Source: Methanolobus tindarius DSM 2278 (lineage in GTDB: Archaea; Halobacteriota; Methanosarcinia; Methanosarcinales; Methanosarcinaceae). Taken from it: 64,000 nt of DNA. The notes beneath the pieces were generated by a model that was given only the letters and a program-made list of their open reading frames with translations, was not told the DNA's origin and ran no database searches. The position numbers and the translations under genes are program-made. The stretch's first letter is position 1; each line of letters opens with the position of its first letter. Positions 17,354 through 26,848 of this stretch are shown in pieces. The stretch lies in contig NZ_AZAJ01000001.1 in assembly GCF_000504205.1 (NCBI RefSeq), positions 186,001 through 250,000 on the forward strand, written 5' to 3'.

Positions 17354-18451
17354 ATGAATGCAGTACTAGGATTAGAAGATGGGACAATTATAAAAGGCAC
17401 CGGCTTTGGTGCTGAAGGTATCGTTTCCGGCGAACTTGTTTTCACAACCCAATATACTGGCTATGAGGAGGCTCTCACAGACCCTTCATATAAAGGCCAG
17501 ATTCTTATGTTTACTTATCCTCTCATCGGTAATTACGGTGTCAGCGGCAACTGTATGGAATCCGATGCTGTTAAGGCTGAAGGTCTTGTGGTCAGGGAGG
17601 CATGTCCCAAGCCATCTCACCACTTAGGAAAGAAGACCATTTATGAGCTTATGGAGGACGAAGGCAAGCCCGGTATCGCAGGCGTGGACACACGTATGCT
17701 TACTATTAAAACACGTGAACATGGAACTATGCGTGCAGCCCTCATCAACGGTAGTGATGACGGTGAGGAGGCAGTAAGACTTGCCCGTGCACAAAAGAGC
17801 ATTTCTGATATTGATTTTATTTCACAGGTAACCTGTCCTGAACCTTTCAAACTTGAAAGCCCATTCAGAGACCCTAACAACCCACTCAATGTTGTGCTTG
17901 TGGACTGTGGTCGTAAGCTCAGTATTGAAAGGAGTCTGCTGGCAAGGGGTATGGATGTAACTGTAGTACCAGGAAACTCATCCATTTCAACCATAGAATC
18001 CTATGACCCTGACCTCCTGTTCATATCAAACGGTCCGGGAGACCCATTGCAGGCACAGGATGCAATTTCAGCAGTGAAACACTTCACAGGTGAATTGCCA
18101 ATTGTTGGAATCTGCCTTGGTCACCAGATAATGTCCCTTGCACTTGGAGCAGAGACATACAAACTTAAGTTCGGACACAGGGGTGCAAACCAGCCAGTTA
18201 AGGACCTTGAGACCGGAATTGTACACATCACTTCCCAGAATCATGGTTTTGCAGTAGACGGTGACTCCTTTGAAGAGGCTGAAGTGGAAGTTACACAGTA
18301 TAATACCAATGATAAAACAGTGGAAGGTATAGCACACAAATACCTTGACATGTTCAGTGTGCAGTATCACCCTGATGCACATCCGGGTCCAATGGATTCT
18401 GAAAAGATCTTCTTTGAAAAGGTTCTCAAACTTGCAGGAGGCAAGAAATAA
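17354..18451 (+). CDS. carA: Carbamoyl-phosphate synthase small subunit
   Basis: A protein of 365 aa that supplies ammonia from glutamine for carbamoyl phosphate, used for arginine and pyrimidines. The N-terminal CPSase domain ([34 protein letters not shown]) is followed by a class I glutamine amidotransferase domain with the nucleophile in GICLGHQIM and the His/Glu in [11 protein letters not shown]. The family start [10 protein letters not shown] points to the ATG at 17354 and not the upstream in-frame ATG at 17333. The stop overlaps the carB start (TAATG). Confidence 0.96.
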   Translation: MNAVLGLEDGTIIKGTGFGAEGIVSGELVFTTQYTGYEEALTDPSYKGQILMFTYPLIGNYGVSGNCMESDAVKAEGLVVREACPKPSHHLGKKTIYELMEDEGKPGIAGVDTRMLTIKTREHGTMRAALINGSDDGEEAVRLARAQKSISDIDFISQVTCPEPFKLESPFRDPNNPLNVVLVDCGRKLSIERSLLARGMDVTVVPGNSSISTIESYDPDLLFISNGPGDPLQAQDAISAVKHFTGELPIVGICLGHQIMSLALGAETYKLKFGHRGANQPVKDLETGIVHITSQNHGFAVDGDSFEEAEVEVTQYNTNDKTVEGIAHKYLDMFSVQYHPDAHPGPMDSEKIFFEKVLKLAGGKK

Positions 18452-21400
18452 TGCCAAAACGTGACGACATTAAAAAAATACTCCTGATAGGTTCAGGACC
18501 TATTATGATCGGACAGGCAGCAGAGTTCGACTTCTCAGGAAGCCAGGCATGCAAGTCCCTTAAGGAAGAGGGACTGGAAGTTGTACTTGTGAACTCAAAC
18601 CCTGCAACTATCATGACCGACCCTGAAATGGCAGATGCGGTTTACATCGAGCCTCTTGAAGTGAAAGCTGTGGAGAGGATAATTGCCAAGGAAAGACCGG
18701 ACGGCCTCATTGCAGGTATAGGAGGTCAGACAGGTCTGAACATTACCAGTGAACTTGCTGAAGCAGGAATCCTTGAGAAATATAATGTTAAACTCCTTGG
18801 AACTAACCTTGAAGCTATCAAGAACACCGAAGACCGTGAGCTGTTCAAGCAGACCATGGAGAGCATTGGTGAAAAAGTTCCACGCAGCAAGGCAATTTCA
18901 ACACTCAAGGAAGCAGAAGAGCTTATTGATGAGCTCGGTTTGCCACTTATCATCCGTCCGGCATACACTCTTGGTGGTGCTGGTGGCGGAATTGCACACA
19001 CAAAGGAAGAACTCCTTGAGATTACCGAAAGGGGTCTTCGCCGAAGCCGTATCAGCCAGGTACTTATTGAAGAAAGTGTGTTGGGCTGGAAGGAATTCGA
19101 GTACGAGGTCATGCGTGATGCAAATGACACATGTATAGTAATATGTAACATGGAAAACCTGGACCCAATGGGTGTTCACACAGGTGAATCCATTGTAGTT
19201 ACACCATCACAGACCCTCAATGATGAAGAGCACCAGATGCTCAGGACTGCAGCTATCAAAATAATCAGGACCTTCGGCATCGAAGGTGGATGTAATATCC
19301 AGTTTGCTGCAAAGGATGGCGACTATCGTATTGTTGAAGTAAACCCACGTGTTTCACGTTCATCAGCTCTTGCTTCCAAGGCAACCGGTTATCCGATTGC
19401 CAAGGTTACAGCAAAGATAGCTATCGGAATGGCACTGGATGAGATCCTCAACGATGTCACAAAGAAGACACCGGCATCATTTGAGCCGACCATTGACTAT
19501 ATTGTCACCAAGATCCCAAGGTGGCCATTTGACAAGTTCGTCAATGCTGACAAGACACTGACAACCGCCATGAAGAGTACCGGTGAAGTAATGGCAATTG
19601 GTCGTACAATTGAAGAATCACTTCTGAAAGCTGTACGTTCCCTTGATATCAACATGGACCTTGGTACAGAAGAGTGGTCTGAGAATGAAGTTAAGATGCT
19701 GCTTAAAACTCCTACAAGTGAGCGTCTCTTTGTAATGTATCATGCACTCTGCAATGGATTCTCCATAGAAGATGTTTCAGAGCTGACAGGCATTGATATT
19801 TTCTTCATTAAGAAGCTCAAGAATATCATTGACATGGAAGACATGATCCGGGAGGAAGGATTCTCCGGAGCAGTGTCCGATGAACTTTTACGTGAAGCAA
19901 AGCAGACCGGACTTACCGATGCACGCATTGCAGAACTCACCGGCAAGACCCGTGAGGAAGTCAATGACCAGAGGCGTGCTGCAGGAATTATTTCCACATA
20001 TAAGATGGTAGATACCTGTGCAGCAGAGTTTGCTGCAGAGACACCTTATTATTACTCATGCTACGAGCAGATGTGTGAAGCTGATCCTTCTGACCGCAAG
20101 AAGATAGTAATCCTTGGTTCCGGTCCTATACGTATCGGACAGGGAATTGAGTTTGACTACTGTACTGTACATGCAGTGGCTGCGATCCGTGAAGCAGGAA
20201 TCGAAGCTCATATTATTAACAACAACCCTGAGACTGTATCCACTGACTACGATACATCAGACAAACTCTTCTTCGAGCCACTTACACTTGAAGATGTGAT
20301 GAATGTTATCGAGAAAGAGAATCCTGATGCAGTGCTTGTGCAGTTCGGAGGACAGACATCAGTTAACCTTGCACTACCACTTGAAAGGGAACTTAAGAGG
20401 CGCACTGACCTTAAGACTGTAATCCTTGGTACATCCCCCGAAGATATCGATGTTGCAGAGGACCGTGAGAAATTCAACCTCAGGATGAGCAAGCTGGGAA
20501 TTAACCAGCCGGATGCAGGTTATGCAACCTCACAGGATCAGGCAATTGAGATTGCTACAAGGATAGGTTATCCTGTACTTGTGCGTCCTTCATACGTTCT
20601 TGGCGGACGCGCAATGGAAATAGTCTACGACCAGACTGACCTTGAGAGGTACATGCGTGAGGCTGTAAAGGTTTCACCGGAACACCCAATTCTAATTGAC
20701 GACTTCCTTGAGGGAGCAGTTGAGATAGATGTTGACGCCGTTTGTGACGGAAAGGATGTGCTCATCGGAGCAATCATGGAACACATCGAGGAAGCAGGTG
20801 TTCACTCAGGTGACTCTGCATGTGTTATCCCACCACAGTCACTTTCTGAAGAAGTGCTTGAAACCGTACGTGATTATACCCGCAAGATTGCGCTTGCACT
20901 AAATGTAAAGGGTCTTGTTAATATCCAGATGGCAAAGAGAGGAGACAAGATATATGTCCTTGAAGCAAATCCACGATCAAGCAGGACAATTCCATTCGTA
21001 TCCAAAGCTGTCGGACTGCCGCTGGCAAAGATTGCAGCCCGTGTGATAATGGGAGAAACTCTTGAAGAGCAGGGATATTCAACATGTGATGAACCAAAGG
21101 TCAAGCATGTATCAGTTAAGGAAGTTCTCCTGCCATTTGACAAACTCCCAGGAGCAGACCCACTTCTTGGTCCGGAGATGAAGAGTACCGGAGAAGTAAT
21201 GGGTGTTGACTCCGATTACGGAAGAGCATTCTTCAAGGCACAGCTCAGCGCAGATAACCTTTTGCCACTTACAGGAAAGGTCTTTGTATCCGTAAAGGAT
21301 GAGGACAGGGACGAACTTCTTGATGTAGCACAGAAACTTGTGAGTGCAGGAATTGAGCTTCTTGGTACAAAAGGTACGGCTGATTTCCTTTCAGAACATG

Positions 21401-21675
21401 GAATTGAAATGGGAATTGTCAAGAAAGTGCATGACGGCAGCCCTAATGTCATTGACATGATGCGCAGATACGAGGTTGACCTTGTCATTAACACACCGGA
21501 GGACAAGCTTTCACGCGAAGACGGTTCAAGGATTCGCCGTGCAGCAGTTGACTTCAAGGTACCTTACATCACCACAATCCAGGCAGCAATTGCAGCATCT
21601 AACGCAATTGTTTCCATGAAGCAGGGTGAAGGCGAAGTAAAATCAATAAATGAATATCACAGGGAGATGGCCTGA
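18451..21675 (+). CDS. carB: Carbamoyl-phosphate synthase large subunit
   Basis: A full-length protein of 1074 aa. It has two ATP-grasp halves, each opening with a nucleotide-binding motif ([18 protein letters not shown] and [16 protein letters not shown]), each with [20 protein letters not shown] or its counterpart [20 protein letters not shown], an oligomerisation domain near residues 400-550, and the C-terminal MGS-like allosteric domain (about 930-1070). It makes carbamoyl phosphate with CarA. The start shares one base with the carA stop, so the two are coupled. It is followed by argG, making an arginine-biased operon. Confidence 0.97.
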   Translation: MPKRDDIKKILLIGSGPIMIGQAAEFDFSGSQACKSLKEEGLEVVLVNSNPATIMTDPEMADAVYIEPLEVKAVERIIAKERPDGLIAGIGGQTGLNITSELAEAGILEKYNVKLLGTNLEAIKNTEDRELFKQTMESIGEKVPRSKAISTLKEAEELIDELGLPLIIRPAYTLGGAGGGIAHTKEELLEITERGLRRSRISQVLIEESVLGWKEFEYEVMRDANDTCIVICNMENLDPMGVHTGESIVVTPSQTLNDEEHQMLRTAAIKIIRTFGIEGGCNIQFAAKDGDYRIVEVNPRVSRSSALASKATGYPIAKVTAKIAIGMALDEILNDVTKKTPASFEPTIDYIVTKIPRWPFDKFVNADKTLTTAMKSTGEVMAIGRTIEESLLKAVRSLDINMDLGTEEWSENEVKMLLKTPTSERLFVMYHALCNGFSIEDVSELTGIDIFFIKKLKNIIDMEDMIREEGFSGAVSDELLREAKQTGLTDARIAELTGKTREEVNDQRRAAGIISTYKMVDTCAAEFAAETPYYYSCYEQMCEADPSDRKKIVILGSGPIRIGQGIEFDYCTVHAVAAIREAGIEAHIINNNPETVSTDYDTSDKLFFEPLTLEDVMNVIEKENPDAVLVQFGGQTSVNLALPLERELKRRTDLKTVILGTSPEDIDVAEDREKFNLRMSKLGINQPDAGYATSQDQAIEIATRIGYPVLVRPSYVLGGRAMEIVYDQTDLERYMREAVKVSPEHPILIDDFLEGAVEIDVDAVCDGKDVLIGAIMEHIEEAGVHSGDSACVIPPQSLSEEVLETVRDYTRKIALALNVKGLVNIQMAKRGDKIYVLEANPRSSRTIPFVSKAVGLPLAKIAARVIMGETLEEQGYSTCDEPKVKHVSVKEVLLPFDKLPGADPLLGPEMKSTGEVMGVDSDYGRAFFKAQLSADNLLPLTGKVFVSVKDEDRDELLDVAQKLVSAGIELLGTKGTADFLSEHGIEMGIVKKVHDGSPNVIDMMRRYEVDLVINTPEDKLSREDGSRIRRAAVDFKVPYITTIQAAIAASNAIVSMKQGEGEVKSINEYHREMA

Positions 21676-21730
21676 GTTTTTAGATTCCCAGGTCTCTTAT
21701 ATTTTTAAGGATTACACAGGTCAGATAATT

Positions 21731-22912
21731 ATGACAAAGAAAGTAGTACTTGCTTATTCAGGCGGACTTGACACTTCAGTGTGCATCCCGCTTATCAAAG
21801 AGGAATACGGCTACGATGAGGTTATTACAGTTGCCGTAGATGTAGGACAGCCTCAGGAAGACGTTAAACAGGCTACAGAGAAGGCACAGAAGATCAGTGA
21901 CAAGCACTTCACACTTGACGTTCGTGAGGAGTTTGTCAACGATTACATATTCCCTCTAATCAAAGCCAATGGTGACTATGAAGGATACGTTATGGGCACA
22001 TCCATTGCACGTCCACTTATCGCCAAAAAGGTCGTTGAAATTGCAGAGCAGGAAGGTGCTGTTGCACTTGCACACGGCTGTACCGGAAAGGGCAACGATC
22101 AGCTTCGTTTTGAGGCGGTTTTCCGCCTTACTGATATGGACGTCATTGCACCAATGAGAGACATGAACCTTACCCGTGAATGGGAGATTGAGTATGCTAA
22201 GAAACACGGCATACCAGTAGGTGTTACAACTGCAAAACCATGGAGTGTTGATGAGAACATCTGGAGCCGCAGTATCGAAGGCGGTAAGCTTGAAGACCCA
22301 GGATTTATCCCACCTGAGGAAATCTACCAGTGGACCGTTTCCCCTGAAGCAGCCCCTGAAGGCCAGACACTTGTAATTGGTTTTGAGAACGGTGTTCCTG
22401 TTTCACTTGACGGTGAGAAGATGAATGGTGTTGACCTTATCATCAAGCTCAACGAGATAGCAGGTTCCCACGGTGTCGGCAGAACAGACATGATAGAAGA
22501 CCGTGTTCTCGGACTTAAAGCACGTGAGAACTATGAGCACCCTGCAGCCACAGTATTGCTCACAGCCCACAAGGACCTTGAGAAGCTTGTACTCACAAGG
22601 GCAGAGCTGAAGTTCAAGAAAAATGTGGACGAGCAGTGGTCAGAACTTGCCTACTACGGCCTTGTTGACGAACCACTCTACGCAGACCTCAATGCTTTCA
22701 TTGATAAGACACAGCAGCGTGTTACAGGTACTGTGACCGTGAAACTGCACAAGGGCAGTGTAATAATTCTTGCACGTACATCCCCATATGCACTTTACTC
22801 AGAAGACCTTGTGTCCTTTGACAGTGCAACCATCAACCAGAAGGATGCCGAAGGGTTTGCTAAGTACCACGGCTTCCAGGCAAGGATGTACAAGAAGGTT
22901 ATTGAAAAGTAA
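21731..22912 (+). CDS. argG: Argininosuccinate synthase
   Basis: A protein of 393 aa that joins citrulline and aspartate using ATP. The PP-loop [19 protein letters not shown] is at the N-terminus, and [13 protein letters not shown] and [18 protein letters not shown] follow. A longer frame opens at 21650, inside carB; the ATG at 21731 matches the family start [12 protein letters not shown]. It follows carB by 55 nt and is likely co-transcribed. Confidence 0.96.
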   Translation: MTKKVVLAYSGGLDTSVCIPLIKEEYGYDEVITVAVDVGQPQEDVKQATEKAQKISDKHFTLDVREEFVNDYIFPLIKANGDYEGYVMGTSIARPLIAKKVVEIAEQEGAVALAHGCTGKGNDQLRFEAVFRLTDMDVIAPMRDMNLTREWEIEYAKKHGIPVGVTTAKPWSVDENIWSRSIEGGKLEDPGFIPPEEIYQWTVSPEAAPEGQTLVIGFENGVPVSLDGEKMNGVDLIIKLNEIAGSHGVGRTDMIEDRVLGLKARENYEHPAATVLLTAHKDLEKLVLTRAELKFKKNVDEQWSELAYYGLVDEPLYADLNAFIDKTQQRVTGTVTVKLHKGSVIILARTSPYALYSEDLVSFDSATINQKDAEGFAKYHGFQARMYKKVIEK

Positions 22913-23018
22913 TTTTACTGATGTGTGCCGATGGAGGCATGCATACTCTTTTTTTATTGTTTTTTGATTGGATGAGTAATTATTCAGAGATAGCTCTTTG
23001 TGTCTGTTTTAATCAGAA

Positions 23019-23098
23019 GGTATGGGATGTACCGCCTGCGGAGGAAGATTCCAACTAATTTAATCCAACTATTGACCATTCATAGAAACTGAAGTGAC
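23019..23098 (+). repeat. Dispersed palindromic repeat, copy D
   Basis: A core ACCGCCTGCGGAGG with a tail AACTATTGACCATTCATAGA. Core and tail both align with the repeat at 24446-24530, and the core resembles the reverse complement of the A/B/C copies. The 277-bp gap between argG and the next small gene holds this repeat and nothing else recognised. Confidence 0.45.
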
Positions 23099-23189
23099 TA
23101 AGTATGTATGGATAAGCTCAGTCCATTTGTTAACAAAGCATCATGTTGATATATGTGTAAATGCATAGTTCTATGCATGTGGTGTTGTC

Positions 23190-23345
23190 ATGAAAAGATT
23201 TACTATATCCATTCCAGATGAACTTAAAAAGGAAATAGATAATTTTCCTGACATTAACTGGGTTCAGATAGCCAGAGAAAGTATTGAGAAGAAATTGCTT
23301 GTGATTGAAGAAATTGAAAGTTTTGAGAGAGGTCGTGAAAACTAA
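23190..23345 (+). CDS. Small ribbon-helix-helix-like antitoxin
   Basis: A protein of 51 aa (MKRFTISIPDELKKEIDNFP, then INWVQIARESIEKKL and an acidic tail). A beta strand followed by two helices with a W-VQIARE motif fits archaeal VapB-like or RHH antitoxins. The TAA stop overlaps the start of the next gene (TAATG). It may be one antitoxin split over two short genes, or a decayed member. Confidence 0.6.
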   Translation: MKRFTISIPDELKKEIDNFPDINWVQIARESIEKKLLVIEEIESFERGREN

Positions 23346-23635
23346 TGACAACCATGACAGTTCCTCTGGATGATGAGCTATATGATAGAATCCATAAATT
23401 ATCATGGGTTAGATGGTCTAAGATTGCACAGGATGGAATTAGGAAACGCAAGATATTTGAAACGTATATGAGGGATAAAGAGATTTCTGAAGATGATGCT
23501 GTTTTTTGTGAGATGAACGACTGGCATCCTGTTGATGAGCTACCCCTGAAAGAAGAATTCATTGATAAAATCAAAAAGATTGCTAAAGAACCAGGCATCC
23601 CGGTTAAAGATATATCCGATATATTCCGGTTATAG
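23345..23635 (+). CDS. Antitoxin-like protein with RHH-type N-terminus
   Basis: A protein of 96 aa. The N-terminus (MTTMTVPLDDELYDRIHKLS, then WVRWSKIAQDGIRKR) has the same strand-helix-W-x-x-IAxxGI/SI pattern as the gene just upstream, so the two are probably related. The C-terminal half is acidic and then Lys-rich. It is followed 2 nt later by the broken RelE-like toxin, which makes an antitoxin role likely. Confidence 0.6.
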   Translation: MTTMTVPLDDELYDRIHKLSWVRWSKIAQDGIRKRKIFETYMRDKEISEDDAVFCEMNDWHPVDELPLKEEFIDKIKKIAKEPGIPVKDISDIFRL

Positions 23636-23637
23636 TT

Positions 23638-23907
23638 GTGGTATATTCTCTTCAAATCACATCAGTCTGCTAAAAAGATATCAAACGATTGACCAGAAAG
23701 AATTCACATTTACAAAACGTTCTTTCGAAGAAAATAACTGAGATCCTTGAGAATCCTACAAGATATAAACAATTACGCAATGAGCTTGCAGGATACTACA
23801 GAGTGCACATTATGACAAGTTTTGTCCTTATATTTGCTGTAGATATAGAAGAGAGAACTGTTACAATTGTCCATTTTTCACACCATGATGATGCATATCA
23901 GATATGA
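23638..23907 (+). pseudogene. RelE/YafQ-type toxin interrupted by an in-frame stop
   Basis: Starting at GTG 23638 the frame reads VVYSLQITSVC, then TAA at 23671-23673, then KDIKRLTRKNSHLQNV and continues in the same frame to 23907 with typical archaeal RelE features (ILENPTRYKQLRNELAGYYR, VHIMTSFVLIFAVD, SHHDDAYQI). The expected family reading around the stop is S-A-K-K-D, which is recovered if one base is inserted before and one removed after the stop, so a compensated double indel is a good explanation. The stop is TAA, so pyrrolysine read-through cannot rescue it. A shorter product could begin at TTG 23689 but would lack the first strand and helix. Confidence 0.7.
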
Positions 23908-23944
23908 ATAAATTTTGAAGCAACTACTATATTGTATACAGTTG

Positions 23945-23975
23945 TACACAGCCCACAAAAACAGAGCTGAAGTTT
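23945..23975 (+). repeat. Short fragment resembling the 3' part of argG
   Basis: CACAGCCCACAA followed directly by ACAGAGCTGAAGTT. The same two words occur in the same order in argG (22561-22615) but about 30 nt further apart there. It looks like an internally deleted scrap of argG. Confidence 0.3.
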
Positions 23976-24020
23976 AACGTATCTTACACGAAGCTTAATA
24001 AGAATAATCACCAATATTGT

Positions 24021-24326
24021 ATGAATTGTGATAATATGACTGTTAATCAGATCAATGAGTATAGAGACACTATTATCCCAATACTGTTAAAAAATGACGT
24101 TGACAGGGCTGGAATCTTTGGTTCGTTTGCTAGGAACGAGGCAGATGAGGATAGTGACATCGATATTCTTGTTCATTTCAAGGAGAGAAAAGGTCTCTTC
24201 GATCTTGCCAGATTAGAAATGGAACTTGAGAAAGTGACCCTAAGAAAGGTCGAGGTCATTACTTATGACTCCATAACCCCACTTATAAAAGAAAGAGTCC
24301 TTAAAGAAGAAGTGAAGATATTATGA
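24021..24326 (+). CDS. MNT-domain nucleotidyltransferase (antitoxin type)
   Basis: A protein of 101 aa with the minimal nucleotidyltransferase signature GSFARNEADEDSDIDILVHF at about residues 33-52 (GSF and DID carrying the metal-binding Asp pair). Members of this family pair with HEPN proteins as toxin-antitoxin modules in which the nucleotidyltransferase modifies and silences the HEPN RNase. The partner here is cut short. The first ATG is kept; an in-frame ATG at 24036 is possible. Confidence 0.85.
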   Translation: MNCDNMTVNQINEYRDTIIPILLKNDVDRAGIFGSFARNEADEDSDIDILVHFKERKGLFDLARLEMELEKVTLRKVEVITYDSITPLIKERVLKEEVKIL

Positions 24327-24400
24327 AGGATCCTGAAGTCTTTATTGCACATATAATAGACTCTATAGAAAAGAGAGATGATTTTAGAAGAGACTTTTGA
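24323..24400 (+). pseudogene. Truncated HEPN partner of the MNT gene
   Basis: The ATG overlaps the MNT stop by 4 nt and the frame reads MKDPEVFIAHIIDSIEKRDD, then FRRDF and TGA at 24398. The first 16 residues match the usual HEPN start (MKDPxVFLxHIxxSIE), but the remaining 90 or so residues of a HEPN protein, including the RxxxxH RNase motif, are missing. No continuation in another frame is evident before the repeat at 24446. Confidence 0.6.
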
Positions 24401-24445
24401 TTTAAAAAGAGCCATACAGTTTTATTTATGAATTTATTTTTTATG

Positions 24446-24530
24446 TGAAGTAAGGTAATATGCCGCCTGCGGCGGATACTTTGTCCAAGTCAAACCTAAC
24501 TATTGTTTACTTCATAGAAAAGAATTGATT
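24446..24530 (+). repeat. Dispersed palindromic repeat, copy E
   Basis: A core TGCCGCCTGCGGCGGAT, a near-perfect palindrome, followed by AACTATTGTTTACTTCATAG. It aligns with copy D in core and tail and, in its core, with the reverse complement of copies A-C. Confidence 0.5.
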
Positions 24531-24542
24531 ATATTAAAGCAC

Positions 24543-24785
24543 TCAGAATACAACAAGACTGTTTATCAGATCGATCCACTCATCCCTTGTTATTTTAGCA
24601 TCATTTATGATCTTTCTTAAGATACCTTTTCCCAGGTCTTTTCCTGAATGGATAGGAACAATTGTTGTTCTCCCATCAGGATGCTGCATGAAAAGATGAC
24701 TGCCTTTCTGACGTATCTGAGTAAAACCCAATGATTCCAATGCTTTTATGACTTTCTTTGCAGAAATCGGTAGTATTTTGCTCAT
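24543..24785 (-). CDS. hicA: HicA-type mRNA interferase toxin
   Basis: A protein of 80 aa with the HicA double-stranded RNA-binding fold: VIKALESLGFTQIRQKGSHL carries the GSH with the catalytic His, and RTTIVPIHSGKDLGKGILRK follows. Its ATG overlaps the hicB stop (GCATGA). The pair looks intact, unlike the two modules beside it. Confidence 0.9.
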   Translation of the reverse strand: MSKILPISAKKVIKALESLGFTQIRQKGSHLFMQHPDGRTTIVPIHSGKDLGKGILRKIINDAKITRDEWIDLINSLVVF

Positions 24786-25000
24786 GCATCAACCCGAATC
24801 TTCTGTATGCCTACAAGATCAAGATGATCGGCCTGTTCTTTATCAGATGTAACTTCAAGATAAAGCTCGATGGCCTCTTTGATACGCTGGTTAAGTTCAT
24901 CCAATGTTTCTGCCTGAGTATGGCATCCATTAAGCTCTGGTACAGAAGCCACATATATCCCATCTTCGTCCTGTTCAATGACCACTGTGAATTCTCTCAT
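24782..25000 (-). CDS. hicB: HicB-type antitoxin
   Basis: A protein of 72 aa with the partial RNase H-like HicB fold: FTVVIEQDEDGIYVASVPEL, then NGCHTQAETLDELNQRIKEA. The order antitoxin then toxin on one transcript matches the second HicBA pair in this window at 39922-40376. The short form has no separate C-terminal DNA-binding domain. Confidence 0.88.
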   Translation of the reverse strand: MREFTVVIEQDEDGIYVASVPELNGCHTQAETLDELNQRIKEAIELYLEVTSDKEQADHLDLVGIQKIRVDA

Positions 25001-25390
25001 GTCATCATTCCTTCTTTTCTAAATGATAGATATGTTTATGAATAGAAATAATTACCCATTATTTGTGTATGGGAAGTATTTGTTTTGGAGATGCAGAGTA
25101 TTTTAAGAAGGCTTTCTACAGAGCAGATAATTTGATGTTTAATAAGAGTTTTTTGGAATACTACTTGTACCATACAACGTTTGACGTGTCAGGATAACAC
25201 TAAGACCGGAGAGTTGGAAGCCGATTTCATCCAGGAGTGTGACAGGCTCATTCTTATTCTGGTTATACCGTAGGAGAATCACAAGAATAATAGATGTTGA
25301 TCAGGAATAGAGCAGGAGAAATCTGCTATAATGAAAAAATAAGGTCATTTTGATTTAATAATAATGGACTACTTGCTCCTATTCTTTTTT
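25001..25390. other. Gene-poor stretch with possible relics
   Basis: No confident gene lies here. A frame of 42 codons at 25069-25197 (plus strand) reads MGSICFGDAEYFKKAFYRAD and ends NKSFLEYYLYHTTFDVSG. Just after it, 25206-25262 reads KTGELEADFIQECDRLILIL before a stop, which recalls the last helix of four-helix-bundle (23S rRNA-intervening-sequence type) proteins. Both are best seen as debris. Confidence 0.3.
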
Positions 25391-25430
25391 TGAAGTTATG
25401 GAATACGCCGCCTGCATCGGAACTGTTCCT
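25391..25430 (+). repeat. Dispersed palindromic repeat, copy F
   Basis: GAATACGCCGCCTGCATCGG is a diverged copy of the D/E core. The rest of the gap up to the gene at 25769 is AT-rich and shows no gene. Confidence 0.35.
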
Positions 25431-25768
25431 ATAAAACCCAAAATAACGAATTATTCACCCATTTTTACCTTCGCCCAACAACCTGTCCTAAGGAGATTCT
25501 GTCATTCCCATATAAACTGATATTATACAAATCATTACTATATATAATTATAAATTTTCACATACTAAATTCACAAAACTTAAATATGTATAATGGACTA
25601 TTACCGACGGTATACAAATATACAGGCATTTTTGCCTGAGAAAAACGTCCGGGTGTTTGGAAAAATGATGGCATATAATAGTATATTTAATCTTAATGTT
25701 CTGATTACCGGTGGTGCCGGTTTCATTACTTTTACAGAAAAAAGCCATAGAATAAAGAGGCTTTTACG

Positions 25769-26845
25769 ATGATCCCAATTGCAAAACCTGATATTGGTGA
25801 TGAGGAAAAAGAGGCAGTAATACAGGTGCTTTCCTCAGGAATGATAGCGGAAGGAAAACGAGTTGCGGAATTTGAAAGCATTTTTGCTGAATATTCAGGA
25901 GTCGAACACTGTGTTGCAGTTAACTCCGGTACAGCAGCCCTTCATGCAGCAATGTTGAGTCATGGCATCGGTAAAGGTGATGAGGTTATTACCACATCCT
26001 TCAGTTTTATCGCAACTGCTAACAGTATTATGTATACAGGTGCAAAGCCTGTATTTGTGGATATCGAAACTGAGACTTTCAATATAGATACCGATCTGAT
26101 AGAGAATAGTATCACCAAAAATACAAAAGCCCTAATGCCGGTACATCTCTATGGTCATCCTGCAGAGATGAAGGCTATTAACGACATTGCAGAGGATCAC
26201 AATCTTGTTGTTATTGAAGATGCATGCCAGGCTCATGGTGCAATCTACCACGGAAAGAAGGTGGGTTCTTTTGGAACCGGAGCTTTCAGTTTCTATCCTA
26301 CCAAGAACATGACCACCGGAGAGGGGGGAATGATCACCACCAATGACGAGGAAGTTGCCAGAAAAGCAAGGATGATACGTGCTCATGGCTCACAGCAGCG
26401 ATACCTGCATGAGATGATGGGATACAATCTGAGAATGACAGATATTGCAGCAGCCATCGGTCTGGTACAGCTCGATAAAGTGGATGGTTACAATGCTGCA
26501 CGAAGGAAGAATGCAGCTATGCTCTCTGAAGGTTTAAAGGATATATCGGAAATCAAAGTTCCTGCGGTCAGGGATGGCTGTGAGCATATGTTCCACCAGT
26601 ACACTATAAGGGTGGATAACCGTGATGAGATGGTGACAAAGTTGAACCAGCAGGGTATCGGTACCGGTGTATATTATCCAATACCAATACACAAACAGCC
26701 CCTCTATGTCGAATTGAGTTATAAGGACTATTTACCGGAGTGCGAGAAAGCAGCGAAGGAAGCAATTTCACTTCCTGTGCATCCGGGAGTTTCCGAAGAG
26801 GATATTAATAAGATCATTGAAGCAGTAATTTCAGGGGTTGAATAA
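25769..26845 (+). CDS. DegT/DnrJ/EryC1-type sugar aminotransferase, copy 1 (WbpE-like)
   Basis: A PLP enzyme of 358 aa that would aminate the C3 keto group of a UDP-N-acetyl-uronic acid. It shows NSGTAALHAAMLSHGIGKGD, TSFSFIATANSIMYTGAKPV, the DACQAHGA segment and the PLP Lys in SFYPTKNMTTGEGG. The C-terminal substrate loop YYPIPIHKQPLY is also present. It heads a three-gene operon with the oxidoreductase 3 nt downstream. The same three genes recur at 47.7-51.1 kb. Confidence 0.92.
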   Translation: MIPIAKPDIGDEEKEAVIQVLSSGMIAEGKRVAEFESIFAEYSGVEHCVAVNSGTAALHAAMLSHGIGKGDEVITTSFSFIATANSIMYTGAKPVFVDIETETFNIDTDLIENSITKNTKALMPVHLYGHPAEMKAINDIAEDHNLVVIEDACQAHGAIYHGKKVGSFGTGAFSFYPTKNMTTGEGGMITTNDEEVARKARMIRAHGSQQRYLHEMMGYNLRMTDIAAAIGLVQLDKVDGYNAARRKNAAMLSEGLKDISEIKVPAVRDGCEHMFHQYTIRVDNRDEMVTKLNQQGIGTGVYYPIPIHKQPLYVELSYKDYLPECEKAAKEAISLPVHPGVSEEDINKIIEAVISGVE

Positions 26846-26848
26846 AAG

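Noticed and set aside
23633-23635. Pyrrolysine read-through of the TAG ending the second antitoxin gene
   Set aside because: Read-through would add only about 18 residues before a TGA, in a frame different from the toxin remnant.
25069-25197. A 42-codon frame as a real small gene
   Set aside because: No ribosome site and no recognisable family; it lies in a stretch of decayed genes, so it is listed only as possible debris.
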